Shown one piece after another: positions 51,478 to 59,536 of a stretch of DNA of 64,000 nt (positions are counted from its first letter, which is position 1; the number at the start of each line of letters is the position of its first letter). The translations under genes were made by a program, and so were the position numbers. This stretch comes from SZAS-103 sp036496805 (GTDB lineage: Bacteria; Pseudomonadota; Gammaproteobacteria; Xanthomonadales; Xanthomonadaceae): assembly GCA_036496805.1 (NCBI GenBank), contig DASXKN010000032.1:1-64000 (forward strand). The letters are read 5' to 3'. The notes beneath the pieces were generated by a model that saw only the letters and a program-made list of their open reading frames with translations, had not been told where the DNA came from and did no database searches.

Positions 51478-52446
51478 ATGAACCTGCGCGACCTGCATTA
51501 CCTCGTCGCCCTCGCCGACCACCGCCACTTCGGCCGCGCCGCGGCGGCGAGCTTCGTCAGCCAGCCCACCCTCTCCACCCAGATCAGGAAGCTCGAGGAC
51601 GAGCTGGGCGTGGCCCTGGTGGAACGCGCGCCGCGCAAGGTGATGCTCACGCCGATCGGCCGCGACATCGCCGAACGCGCGCGCCGCGTGCTCGCCGAGG
51701 TCGATCAGCTCAAGGAATCGGCGCGCCGCACCCGCGACCCGGAAGCCGGCAGCGTGCGCCTGGGCATCTTCCCGACCCTGGCGCCGTATCTGCTGCCGCA
51801 CGTCGTTCCGCGCGTGCGTGCGCGCTTTCCGCGACTGGAGCTGCTGCTGGTCGAGGAGAAGACCGAGGTCATCCTCCGCCTGCTGCGCGAAGGCCGGCTC
51901 GACGCCGGCGTGCTGGCGCTGCCGCTGCACGACGACGCCCTGCATGTCGAGTTCCTCTTCGAGGAGCCCTTCGTGCTGGCCACGCCGAAATCCCACCCGC
52001 TTGCGCGCCAAGCCGACCTGCGCCTGCGCGACCTCGCCGACGAGCACCTGCTGCTGCTCGAGGATGGCCACTGCCTGCGCGACCAGGCGCTGGACGTGTG
52101 CACCCGTGCCGGCGCCGGCGAGCACGACGGCTTCCGCGCGACCAGCCTGGAGACGCTGCGCCAGATGGTGGCGGCGAATGTCGGCATTACCCTGCTGCCG
52201 ACGCTGGCGATAAAGCCGCCGGTCGCCCGCTCCGACGACATCCGCCTGTTGCGATTCCGCGATCCCGGCCCGAGCCGGCGGATCGGCATGGCCTGGCGCA
52301 AGAGCACGGCGATGGGCGGATTCCTGCACAAGCTGGCGCAGGAACTGCGCGCGCTGCCGAAAGGCCTGCTCGATCCCGACGCCGGCGTCGAAGCTGCGCA
52401 CGCCGCGTCGCGGAACACCGCGCGTCGCCCGCGGAGCAGGCGCTGA
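51478..52446 (+). CDS. oxyR: hydrogen-peroxide sensor regulator OxyR
   Basis: A LysR-type activator. The 322-residue chain starts MNLRDLHYLVALADHRHFGR with the winged helix-turn-helix (AAAASFVSQPTLSTQIRKLE), then the effector domain. The redox pair is kept: EDGHCLRDQALDVCTRAG has two Cys with eight residues between, the C199-C208 spacing of E. coli OxyR. It is divergent from ahpC, its usual target in this group. The last 20 residues are a basic, low-complexity tail. Confidence 0.93.
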   Translation: MNLRDLHYLVALADHRHFGRAAAASFVSQPTLSTQIRKLEDELGVALVERAPRKVMLTPIGRDIAERARRVLAEVDQLKESARRTRDPEAGSVRLGIFPTLAPYLLPHVVPRVRARFPRLELLLVEEKTEVILRLLREGRLDAGVLALPLHDDALHVEFLFEEPFVLATPKSHPLARQADLRLRDLADEHLLLLEDGHCLRDQALDVCTRAGAGEHDGFRATSLETLRQMVAANVGITLLPTLAIKPPVARSDDIRLLRFRDPGPSRRIGMAWRKSTAMGGFLHKLAQELRALPKGLLDPDAGVEAAHAASRNTARRPRSRR

Positions 52447-52583
52447 CTTCGCCGCGTCGCAGCATTGAATGTGCCTATCGCAGGCATCGCAACAATCAAT
52501 TTCACGAAACCGCGCGCGCGGGTTACTCTCGAGCCGATGATGCGCAAGACCTACCTGTCGCCCACCCACCGCGAGGTGCCACC

Positions 52584-53000
52584 ATGAGTCTGAAAGGCAG
52601 CAAGACCGAGAACAACCTGAAGGCCGCGTTCGCCGGCGAATCGCAGGCCAACCGCCGCTACCTGTACTTCGCGCAGAAGGCCGACGTCGAGGGCTACAAC
52701 GACGTCGCCGCGGTGTTCCGCTCGACCGCCGAAGGCGAGACCGGCCACGCGCACGGCCACCTCGAATACCTCGAGGAATCCGGCGATCCCGCGACCGGAC
52801 TGCCGATCGGCAGCACTTCGAACAATCTCAAGGCCGCGATCCACGGCGAAACCCACGAATACACCGACATGTATCCGGGCATGGCGAAAACCGCGCGCGA
52901 CGAAGGCTTCGATGAAGTCGCCGACTGGTTCGAGACGCTAGCCAAGGCCGAGCGCTCGCACGCCAACCGCTTCACCAAGGCGCTGAGTGAACTGACTTGA
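52584..53000 (+). CDS. rubrerythrin-like diiron protein
   Basis: A 138-residue four-helix ferritin-like protein without the C-terminal rubredoxin domain of classical rubrerythrin. Ligand-type motifs are visible: AGESQANRRYLYFAQKA, AEGETGHAHGHLEYL, HGETHEYTDMYPGM and KAERSHANRF. Such proteins reduce peroxides with a diiron centre. The following Fe-S and DUF3501 genes usually accompany it, so the three may act together. The ATG was chosen at the conserved LKGSKTENNL opening. Confidence 0.87.
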   Translation: MSLKGSKTENNLKAAFAGESQANRRYLYFAQKADVEGYNDVAAVFRSTAEGETGHAHGHLEYLEESGDPATGLPIGSTSNNLKAAIHGETHEYTDMYPGMAKTARDEGFDEVADWFETLAKAERSHANRFTKALSELT

Positions 53001-53009
53001 GGCTCGCCC

Positions 53010-53026
53010 TTCTCCCTCCGGGAGAA
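53010..53026. terminator. hairpin after rubrerythrin
   Basis: TTCTCCC-TCC-GGGAGAA, seven perfect pairs with a TCC loop, nine bases after the rubrerythrin stop. No T run follows. Confidence 0.45.
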
Positions 53027-53127
53027 CACGGCGTGGAGCGCCGGACGGAAGTTCGGTGCACTCGCGAAGCCATGCATGCGCGAAGCCTCACCGCTGCCCT
53101 TCCGGGCCATCGGCCGGGAATGCGCTG

Positions 53128-54471
53128 ATGCCCGACGATCGCAGCGCTCCACGCGAAGGCAGCCTCGAAGCGCCGACCCGGCATCCGATCGATTGGAAGT
53201 CGCCCTCGTTCTGGGACGAGGCAGCGCTCGAAGCCGAGCTTGAGCGCGTGTTCGGCATCTGCCATAGCTGCAGGCGCTGCGTCAGCCTGTGCAATGCGTA
53301 CCCCACCCTGTTCGCCCTGGTGGACGCGTCCAGCACGATGGAAATCGACGGCGTCGCCAAGTCCGACTATGCAAAGGTCGTCGAGCAGTGCTACCTGTGC
53401 GACCTGTGCTACCAGAGCAAGTGTCCGTACGTGCCGCCGCACGAATGGAACGTCGACTTCCCGCACCTGATGCTGCGCGCGAAGGCGGTGAGGCACCGCA
53501 AGGGCGAAACGACGACGGCCGCGAAACTGCTGTCGAACACGCACATGGTTGGAAGGCTCGCTTCGATCCCGGTCGTGGTCGAGGCGGTGAACTGGGGCAA
53601 CCGCAACGCCACCTTGCGCGGCGCGATGGAAAAGACCCTCGGCGTCCACCGCGACGCCCAGGTCCCGAAGTACGAAAGCCGCACCGCGCGCAAGCGCCTC
53701 AAGCGCCTGCGCGCCGATGGCGAAGCGCAGCCGGCCGGGCCGACGACCGGCAAGGTCGCGCTGTTCGTCACCTGCTACGGCAACTTCAACCAGCCGCGCA
53801 TGGTCGAGGACCTTGCCGCCGTGCTCGCGCACAACGGCGTGCAGGTGAAGCTGCTGCGCAGGGAACATTGCTGCGGCATGCCCAAGCTCGAGCAGGGCGA
53901 CCTCGACTGCGTCGAGAAGTACAAGGACATGAACCTGCCGCTGCTGGCGCAGGCCGTCAAGGAGGGTTTCGACCTGATCGCACCGATCCCTTCGTGCGTG
54001 CTGATGTTCAAGCAGGAACTTCCGCTGCTGTTCCCGGGCGACATCGACGTCGCGCGCGTGAAGCGGGCCTTCTACGATCCGTTCGAGTACCTGATGCACC
54101 GCCACGCGGCGGGGCTGCTCAAGACCGACTTCAAGGATCCGCTCGGCAAGGTCGCATGGCAGGTCGCCTGCCACCAGCGCGTGCAGAAGATCGGCCCGAA
54201 GACGCGCGACGTGCTGAGCCTGGTTCCCGGCACCGAGGTGGTGACGATCGAACGCTGCTCGGGCCACGACGGCACCTACGGCGTGAAGAAGGACACCTAC
54301 CCGATCTCGCGCAGGATCGCCAAGCCCGTCGAGACGCGCGCGAAGAACGCCGCGCCGCAGTACTTCACCAGCGACTGCGTGATGGCCGGGGCGCACATCG
54401 CGCACGGATTGAACGACGGCACCACCGCCGAGCATCCGGTCAGCCTGCTGCGCAAGGCCTACGGCATATGA
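53128..54471 (+). CDS. Fe-S oxidoreductase with CCG domains (GlpC/HdrD-like)
   Basis: A 447-residue protein. The N-terminal third carries two 4Fe-4S cysteine groups (CHSCRRCVSLC and CYLCDLCYQSKCPY). The rest has the cysteine-rich CCG-type features of heterodisulfide-reductase subunits (LFVTCYGNFNQP, REHCCGMPKLEQGD, ERCSGHDG). It has no flavin domain and would need a redox partner. Its position after a rubrerythrin and before DUF3501 is a recurrent arrangement, suggesting that it supplies electrons to peroxide reduction. An in-frame ATG at 53056 is less likely. Confidence 0.85.
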   Translation: MPDDRSAPREGSLEAPTRHPIDWKSPSFWDEAALEAELERVFGICHSCRRCVSLCNAYPTLFALVDASSTMEIDGVAKSDYAKVVEQCYLCDLCYQSKCPYVPPHEWNVDFPHLMLRAKAVRHRKGETTTAAKLLSNTHMVGRLASIPVVVEAVNWGNRNATLRGAMEKTLGVHRDAQVPKYESRTARKRLKRLRADGEAQPAGPTTGKVALFVTCYGNFNQPRMVEDLAAVLAHNGVQVKLLRREHCCGMPKLEQGDLDCVEKYKDMNLPLLAQAVKEGFDLIAPIPSCVLMFKQELPLLFPGDIDVARVKRAFYDPFEYLMHRHAAGLLKTDFKDPLGKVAWQVACHQRVQKIGPKTRDVLSLVPGTEVVTIERCSGHDGTYGVKKDTYPISRRIAKPVETRAKNAAPQYFTSDCVMAGAHIAHGLNDGTTAEHPVSLLRKAYGI

Positions 54472-54480
54472 CCTTGATGT

Positions 54481-54632
54481 GCGAATGATCGGGCGTCCTG
54501 CCCGACATTCGCACGCCGAGTCCGGCCGCCGCAGCGCCTTCCGGCACTTCCCACATCCAAGTGGGTAGCATGTCCGGACTCGGCTCCGCCGCAACGACAA
54601 GTCGTTGCGGCGGGCGGCTCATCCTGAGCCGC
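54481..54632. repeat. compound four-hairpin element, copy B (before DUF3501)
   Basis: The second copy of the element at 18386. (1) GCGAATG/CATTCGC (54481-54512) with inner stem CGGGCG-TCC-TGCCCG. (2) CCGAGTCCGG (54516-54525) with CCGGACTCGG (54574-54583), ten pairs, its loop holding an extra small stem CCCAC/GTGGG. (3) CCGCCGCAACGAC/GTCGTTGCGGCGG (54586-54613), thirteen pairs, loop AA. (4) GCGGCTCA-TCC-TGAGCCGC (54614-54632). It begins ten bases after the Fe-S gene stop and ends eleven bases before the DUF3501 ATG. Confidence 0.75.
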
Positions 54633-54643
54633 ACACTCGCGTT

Positions 54644-55246
54644 ATGGGAGATGTGAAGTTGCGAAAGCTCGAACGCTCCGACCTGCTGACGCTCGAAGCC
54701 TATGCCGTGCAGCGCCCGCAACTGCGCAAGGGCTGGCTAGCGCACAAGCGGTCGCGCACGCTCCACCTCGGCCCGCATTTCACCCTGTTGTTCGAGGACC
54801 GCGTCACCGTGCAGGCGCAGGTGCAGGAGATGCTGCGGATCGAGCGCATCTTCGAGGCCGCCGGCATCCAGGACGAACTCGACGCCTACAACCCGCTGGT
54901 CCCCGATGGCCGCAACCTCAAGGCGACCCTGCTGATCGAGTACGCCGACGCGCACGAACGCGCGATCGAGCTGGCGCGACTGCAGGGGATCGAGCGCACG
55001 TTCCATGCGCAGGTCGATGGCCATGGCCGTGCGACGACGCATGCCGACGAGGACCTCGACCGCAGCGATGCCGACAAGACGTCCGCGGTGCATTTCCTGC
55101 GCTTCGAGTTCGAACCGGAGGCGATTGCGGCGCTGCGCACCGGCGCGGCGCTGGCGTTCGCCGTGGACGATGCGCGCATGCCGCTGCAGGTGGAGGCGTC
55201 GCCGGAGCTGCGCGCCAGCCTGCTGGCCGATTTCGATAGTCATTGA
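54644..55246 (+). CDS. DUF3501 protein
   Basis: A 200-residue soluble protein of the DUF3501 family: VKLRKLERSDLLTLEAYAVQ, RTLHLGPHFTLLFEDRVTV, EELDAYNPLVPDGR-like region, and FEFEPEAIAALRTGAAL near the end. Its function is unknown, but it is repeatedly found with a rubrerythrin and an Fe-S CCG protein, as here. The ATG at 54644 has GGGAG nearby; the frame is open further up, through the palindromic element. Confidence 0.82.
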   Translation: MGDVKLRKLERSDLLTLEAYAVQRPQLRKGWLAHKRSRTLHLGPHFTLLFEDRVTVQAQVQEMLRIERIFEAAGIQDELDAYNPLVPDGRNLKATLLIEYADAHERAIELARLQGIERTFHAQVDGHGRATTHADEDLDRSDADKTSAVHFLRFEFEPEAIAALRTGAALAFAVDDARMPLQVEASPELRASLLADFDSH

Positions 55247-55247
55247 T

Positions 55248-55336
55248 CTGCACGTCCCGTGCAGGGAACTGCGAAAGGTTCCTGCATCCGCCCGTGATTC
55301 AAGGATCGAACGTGGCGATACGCACGTCCCTGTGCG
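55248..55336. repeat. two TCC-loop hairpins after DUF3501
   Basis: CTGCACG-TCC-CGTGCAG (55248-55264), seven perfect pairs, starts at the DUF3501 stop; a second, CGCAC...GTGCG with loop GTCCCT, lies at 55321-55336. They could end the upstream transcript. The rest of the gap up to 55475 is GC-rich low-complexity sequence (GGCGGC runs) with a TAGAAT -10-like box at about 55471, just before the next gene. Confidence 0.5.
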
Positions 55337-55475
55337 GACTTTTCAATCAAGCGAACTCCGGTCGAGTTGCCTCGGCGGGCGCCGCGCGACCGCGGCGGCG
55401 GCGGCCGCCGGCTATCCCGCGCCGTCGCCACCGAACACAGGTCCGTTTCCGCGCGCTCGCGTAGAATGCGCGCCC

Positions 55476-56078
55476 ATGCCTCGTTGGGTATGGATCCTCC
55501 TCGCTGTCGTCGTGCTCGGCTGGCTCGTCTCGCCGTCGACGCATTCCGTGCGCGTGCGCGATCCGGGCGTGCTGGCCGCCAGCGAACCCGAACAGCACAA
55601 CCTCGACCATGCCGCGCCGTTCCAGGACGGCAAGTTCTCGATCACGCCACTGGCCGACTTCAGCGTGACCGCGCGCGTGCTTTCGCGCGCCGACTACCGC
55701 TGGGATCGTTCCTCGGCGCTGTCGCCGACCGATCTCGCGCTCGGCTGGGGGCGGATGTCCGATAGCGCCGTGCTGGCCCGGCTCGACATCAGCCAGTCCG
55801 GCCGCTGGTACTACTACCACTGGAGCACGAACCCACCACCGATCCCGCAGGACGAGATCATCCGCTCCAGCGCCAACATGCACATGATTCCGGCGAACGA
55901 CACCGTGCGTTACCAACTCGACCGGGTGCATCCGGGCGATGTCGTGCACCTGGAAGGCCAGCTCATCGAGGCGCGCGGCGGCGACGGCAGCGTCTGGCGC
56001 AGTTCGATGACGCGCACCGACACCGGCGATGGCGCCTGCGAAGTGGTGTTCGTGCGCAGCCTGGTGGTGATGATGTGA
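55476..56078 (+). CDS. membrane-anchored protein of unknown function
   Basis: A 200-residue protein with one N-terminal membrane helix (about residues 4-18) and a periplasmic domain: PFQDGKFSITPLADFSVTAR, then YRWDRSSALSPTDLALGWGRM, SGRWYYYHW and DVVHLEGQLIEARG near the end. I recall this pattern only as an uncharacterised conserved protein in gammaproteobacteria. The start is the ATG following TAGAAT by only a few bases, so the transcript may be nearly leaderless or start further up. Confidence 0.7.
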   Translation: MPRWVWILLAVVVLGWLVSPSTHSVRVRDPGVLAASEPEQHNLDHAAPFQDGKFSITPLADFSVTARVLSRADYRWDRSSALSPTDLALGWGRMSDSAVLARLDISQSGRWYYYHWSTNPPPIPQDEIIRSSANMHMIPANDTVRYQLDRVHPGDVVHLEGQLIEARGGDGSVWRSSMTRTDTGDGACEVVFVRSLVVMM

Positions 56079-56124
56079 CGCACCCCACGCGCCGCACTGA
56101 TCCGATTCCGACGATCCCGAACCG

Positions 56125-57624
56125 ATGACGCGAACGCTCCGCACCGTCCTGCCTCCGCTGCTGCTGGCCTTCCTGCTCGCGCTGGCCTTCGTGCTGCCGT
56201 TCCAGGGCACGCGCCACCTGTGGGGCACCGACGAGGGCCGCTACAGCGCGGTGGCGGTGGAGATGCTCGATTCCGGCGACTGGCTGGTCCCGCATCGTCA
56301 TCCCGATCACGAGCACCTCTCCAAGCCGCCGATGACCTACTGGGCGCTGGCCGCGTCGATGAAGCTCTTCGGCAGGAACACATGGGCGCTGCGCCTGCCC
56401 GCCGCGCTCAGCTTCGCGCTGACGATCGCCTGTGTGTTCGCGATGGGCCGCAGGATCGTGCCCGAACGTCCGTGGTGGCCCGCGATCGTGTGCGCGGGCA
56501 CGACGATGATCTTCCTCGCCGCCAACGCGATCAGCACCGATCCGCTGCTGTGCGCTTTCGAGACCCTCGGCATGACCGGCTTCGTGCTGGCATGGCGCGG
56601 CGAGGACGAGCGCATCGCGCGCCGCGGCTCGTGGCTGCTCGGCCTCGGCTTCGGCCTGGCTTTCCTCACCAAGGGCCCACCCGGGCTGGTGCCGTTGATC
56701 CCGTCCATCTGGTTCTGGGCGCGCAACCGCAAGGACTTCCGCGCCAGTCCCTTCTCCTGGGCCGCGCTCGCCATCTGGGCGCCGATCGCGCTCTCGTGGT
56801 TCCTCGCCGTCGTCTGGCACCACCCCGAGCGGCTGAACTACTTCCTCGGCTACGAGACCTACGGCCGCATCTTCACCAAGGCCGCCGACCGCCACCCGCA
56901 GTGGTACGGATGGATCGTTGCCTACGGCCCGGTGGCTGCGGTCGGCGCATTGCCATGGACACTGGTCGTGGCGTGGGATGCATGGAAGCGGCGCGGCGCG
57001 GCCAGCGCGCCGGTTGATGAAACCGAGCGCAAGGCTTCGCGCTTCCTGCTGCTGTGGCTGCTGGTCTCGCTGGTCGTGTTCTGCGCCGCGCGATCGCGAC
57101 TGACGCTCTACGTGCTGCCCCTGCTCGTGCCGTTCGCGCTGTGGGCCGCGCTGCGCACGCGCCGTCTCGTGCTCACCCGCGGCGCGAAGATCCTGCTGGC
57201 CTCGTGGTTCGTGCTGCTGATCGCGATCAAGGCCGCGCTGCCGTTCACGCACTCACCCCAGTTGATCGGCAAGGACTCGGAACTGCTTTCGGCCGCGATC
57301 AAGTCCCAGGTCCACGAACCTGTCCGCGAAGTCGTCTTCGTCGACGAAACCGCGTTGTACGGCGTGCGCGTGTACCTGGACACGCCGGTGCTGCGCGTCG
57401 ACTACGGCGAGACGACCAAGCCGGACGTGGACATGACCCTCGGTCAGGCGCTGGCGCAACACAAGCCGCAGCGGCTATGGCTGGTGCACATGCACACGGC
57501 GCCCAGGTTCGCCGAAGAGGTCGCGCACGCCGGCGGGCAGGCGCGGCAGGTCATGGACTACGCGCATTACCGGGGTTACGTCGTCGATCAGGCGACGCCC
57601 GCGCCGATCGGGCAGCGCGACTAG
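56125..57624 (+). CDS. ArnT-like glycosyltransferase (GT83/PMT family)
   Basis: A 499-residue polytopic inner-membrane transferase. The first periplasmic loop contains LWGTDEGRYSAVAVEML and HLSKPPMTYW, the catalytic-Asp and substrate regions of ArnT/PMT enzymes that transfer a sugar from a polyprenyl carrier. About eleven membrane helices precede a periplasmic C-terminal domain from about residue 390. ArnT moves aminoarabinose to lipid A, but no arn genes are nearby, so the donor is open. It starts 46 bases after the preceding unknown gene and may be co-transcribed. Confidence 0.83.
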   Translation: MTRTLRTVLPPLLLAFLLALAFVLPFQGTRHLWGTDEGRYSAVAVEMLDSGDWLVPHRHPDHEHLSKPPMTYWALAASMKLFGRNTWALRLPAALSFALTIACVFAMGRRIVPERPWWPAIVCAGTTMIFLAANAISTDPLLCAFETLGMTGFVLAWRGEDERIARRGSWLLGLGFGLAFLTKGPPGLVPLIPSIWFWARNRKDFRASPFSWAALAIWAPIALSWFLAVVWHHPERLNYFLGYETYGRIFTKAADRHPQWYGWIVAYGPVAAVGALPWTLVVAWDAWKRRGAASAPVDETERKASRFLLLWLLVSLVVFCAARSRLTLYVLPLLVPFALWAALRTRRLVLTRGAKILLASWFVLLIAIKAALPFTHSPQLIGKDSELLSAAIKSQVHEPVREVVFVDETALYGVRVYLDTPVLRVDYGETTKPDVDMTLGQALAQHKPQRLWLVHMHTAPRFAEEVAHAGGQARQVMDYAHYRGYVVDQATPAPIGQRD

Positions 57625-57628
57625 GCTC

Positions 57629-57641
57629 GCGCATCCTGCGC
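57629..57641. terminator. TCC-loop hairpin after the ArnT-like gene
   Basis: GCGCA-TCC-TGCGC, five perfect pairs, lies four bases after the stop of the transferase gene. It is short and has no T run. Confidence 0.4.
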
Positions 57642-57691
57642 TCACCAAGTCGTCCGGCCTCGGACTCCTGTCCTCGGCGGTGCCGCGCGAC

Positions 57692-57717
57692 GCGAGGTGC
57701 GCTTCAACGCACCTCGC
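57692..57717. terminator. inverted repeat spanning the msrA stop codon
   Basis: GCGAGGTGCG and CGCACCTCGC form ten perfect pairs with a six-base loop. The loop holds part of the msrA stop codon and the right arm encodes the last residues of MsrA. It lies between convergent genes and probably ends transcription from both sides. Confidence 0.5.
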
Positions 57718-58393
57718 AAGCGCCGCTCGGCACCCCAGTGCCACCCAAGCCGCAGTAACCGCCGGGATTCTTCGCCAGGTACTGCTGGTGGTCGTCCTCG
57801 GCGTAGTAGAAGACCGGCGCCGGATGCACGATCTCGGTGGTGATGTGGCCCATGCCCGCGGCCGTCAGTCGCTCCTGGTAGGCGTCGCGGCTGGCAAGCG
57901 CGGCGCTGTACTGCTCGGGCGTGTCGCAATGGATCACCGAACGGTACTGGGTGCCGGCGTCGTTGCCCTGGCGCATGCCCTGGGTCGGGTCGTGCTTCTC
58001 CCAGAACGCGCGCAGCAGTTCCTCGAAGGAAACCTGCGTCGGGTCGTAGACGACGAGCACGGCCTCGGTGTGGCCGGTCTGTCCCGAGCACACCTCGCGA
58101 TAGGTCGGGTTCGGCGTGCCGCCGCCGGAATAGCCGACCGCAGTCGTGAAAACACCGGGCAAGGTCCAGAACGTGCGCTCGGCGCCCCAGAAGCAGCCCA
58201 TTCCGAACTGCACCCGCTGCATGCCCTTGAATGCGCCTTCGCCGATCGTTCCCTGGATCGGGTGGCCGTTGACGTAGTGGCGGTTGTTCACGCGCATCGG
58301 CGTGGCGCGTCCGGGCAGCAGGTCCTCGGCGCGCGGCATGCGCTGTTTGTGGGCGCCGATACCCAGCAGGGCGGCGAGCAGGTCATGGGACAT
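57704..58393 (-). CDS. msrA: peptide-methionine (S)-S-oxide reductase MsrA, cytosolic type
   Basis: A second MsrA, 229 residues, without a signal peptide and with the long N-terminal region of E. coli-type enzymes (RVNNRHYVNGHPIQGTIGEG). The catalytic Cys is in FGMGCFWGAERTFW, followed by VGYSGGGTPNPTYREVCSG, TGHTEAVLVVYDP and the recycling Cys region GGYCGLGGTGV near the end. It reduces methionine-S-sulfoxide in the cytoplasm, in contrast to the exported enzyme at 27957. Confidence 0.92.
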   Translation of the reverse strand: MSHDLLAALLGIGAHKQRMPRAEDLLPGRATPMRVNNRHYVNGHPIQGTIGEGAFKGMQRVQFGMGCFWGAERTFWTLPGVFTTAVGYSGGGTPNPTYREVCSGQTGHTEAVLVVYDPTQVSFEELLRAFWEKHDPTQGMRQGNDAGTQYRSVIHCDTPEQYSAALASRDAYQERLTAAGMGHITTEIVHPAPVFYYAEDDHQQYLAKNPGGYCGLGGTGVPSGACEVR

Positions 58394-58413
58394 GGATCGA
58401 CTCCTTCATGTTG

Positions 58414-58425
58414 GCCGGATGGCCT
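58414..58425. repeat. short hairpin upstream of msrA
   Basis: GGCC-GGAT-GGCC on the plus strand (loop ATCC on the minus strand), 20 bases in front of the msrA start. It is similar to the hairpin at 17819-17830 (GCCC-GGAT-GGGC). Confidence 0.35.
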
Positions 58426-58507
58426 TCATGCCATTCGACGATTTCGGCCGCGGATCATTACAGCGCCGACCCTGCAAAGATGCCGTGATGATGACTTCCA
58501 AGCACTG

Positions 58508-59479
58508 TCATTCGCCCGGCGGATCGGCCGCGGAACCTGCGGCGACGCCGGCCTCTGCGAGCGTTTCCTGGCGCCCGGCCGGCGCGGGAGCGCGCAGGCT
58601 GCCGATGAAGATGCCGCACAGCGACAGCGCCAGGCCGATCCATTCGACCGTGCGCGTCGCGCGATGGAACAGCACGACGTCCATCAGGAAAGCCAGGACC
58701 GGCTGCAACAGCAGCAGCAGGCCGACCAGCGAGGTCGGCAGTTGCGGCATCGCGCGCGAGATCAATACCCAACCCAGGCACTGCCCGACCAGGCCCAGCG
58801 CGACCAGCGCGACCCAGGTCTGCGCGTCGGGAATCCGGAACGGTTCGCCATCGGCCATGCACAGCATGGCCAGCACGCCGGCGCACAGCAGCGAGGCGAT
58901 CGACAGCAACTGCGAGGAATCCAGCGTCGAGCGCTCGCGCTGCGCGTGCCGGAAGCTGAGCATGTAGGCCGCGTAGCACACCGCCGTGAACGCGCCGTAC
59001 AGCACGCCCGTGCGATAGCTGCTGGCGAACCCCGACCAACCCTGCCCGATCAGCAACCAGAGGCCGACGAAGGCCATGGCAAGGCCGACGAGGAAGCGCC
59101 AGCCGAGCTTCTCGCGATGCAGGAGCACGCCGGCCAGCGCCATCATGAACACCTGCAGGTTGCCGAGCAGGGTCGCCAGCCCCGGCCCGACGTCGAGGAT
59201 GCTCCGGTGCCAGAAGAACAGGTCGGTGGCGAAGGCCAGCGCCGGCGCGACCATCCACAGCACGTCGCGCGCGCGCACCGCGCGCCACTGCCGCATCGCC
59301 GCCAGCGCCATGCCGAGGATCGCCCCGCCGAACAGCATCCGCCAGAACGCCGAGACCGTCGGCGGCACGTGCGCGAATTTCACCAGCACGCTGGTGGTGC
59401 TGATCAGCGCTGCGCCGGCGATCATGGCCAGCAGCGGGCCGCGGTGGATGCCCGTATTCACGCGCGAAGGCTCAGGCAA
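58508..59479 (-). CDS. EamA/DMT-family transporter
   Basis: A 323-residue inner-membrane protein with ten predicted helices in two EamA repeats (about 15-145 and 165-300). Typical elements are VSAFWRMLFGGAILG at the end of helix 2 and LLLQPVLAFLMDVVLFHRA in the second repeat. Drug/metabolite exporters of this family move amino acids, nucleosides or other small metabolites; nothing indicates the substrate. The C-terminal 25 residues are an Ala/Gly-rich tail. Confidence 0.82.
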   Translation of the reverse strand: MPEPSRVNTGIHRGPLLAMIAGAALISTTSVLVKFAHVPPTVSAFWRMLFGGAILGMALAAMRQWRAVRARDVLWMVAPALAFATDLFFWHRSILDVGPGLATLLGNLQVFMMALAGVLLHREKLGWRFLVGLAMAFVGLWLLIGQGWSGFASSYRTGVLYGAFTAVCYAAYMLSFRHAQRERSTLDSSQLLSIASLLCAGVLAMLCMADGEPFRIPDAQTWVALVALGLVGQCLGWVLISRAMPQLPTSLVGLLLLLQPVLAFLMDVVLFHRATRTVEWIGLALSLCGIFIGSLRAPAPAGRQETLAEAGVAAGSAADPPGE

Positions 59480-59536
59480 TCATGCCGCGACGGGCGGCCG
59501 CATCCGCACGCACGCCGCCGCATCCACAAACGCAGG

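Noticed and set aside
56125..57624. Calling the PMT-family gene arnT
   Set aside because: No other arn gene is in the window and the family includes transferases for other sugars, so the symbol would overstate the evidence.
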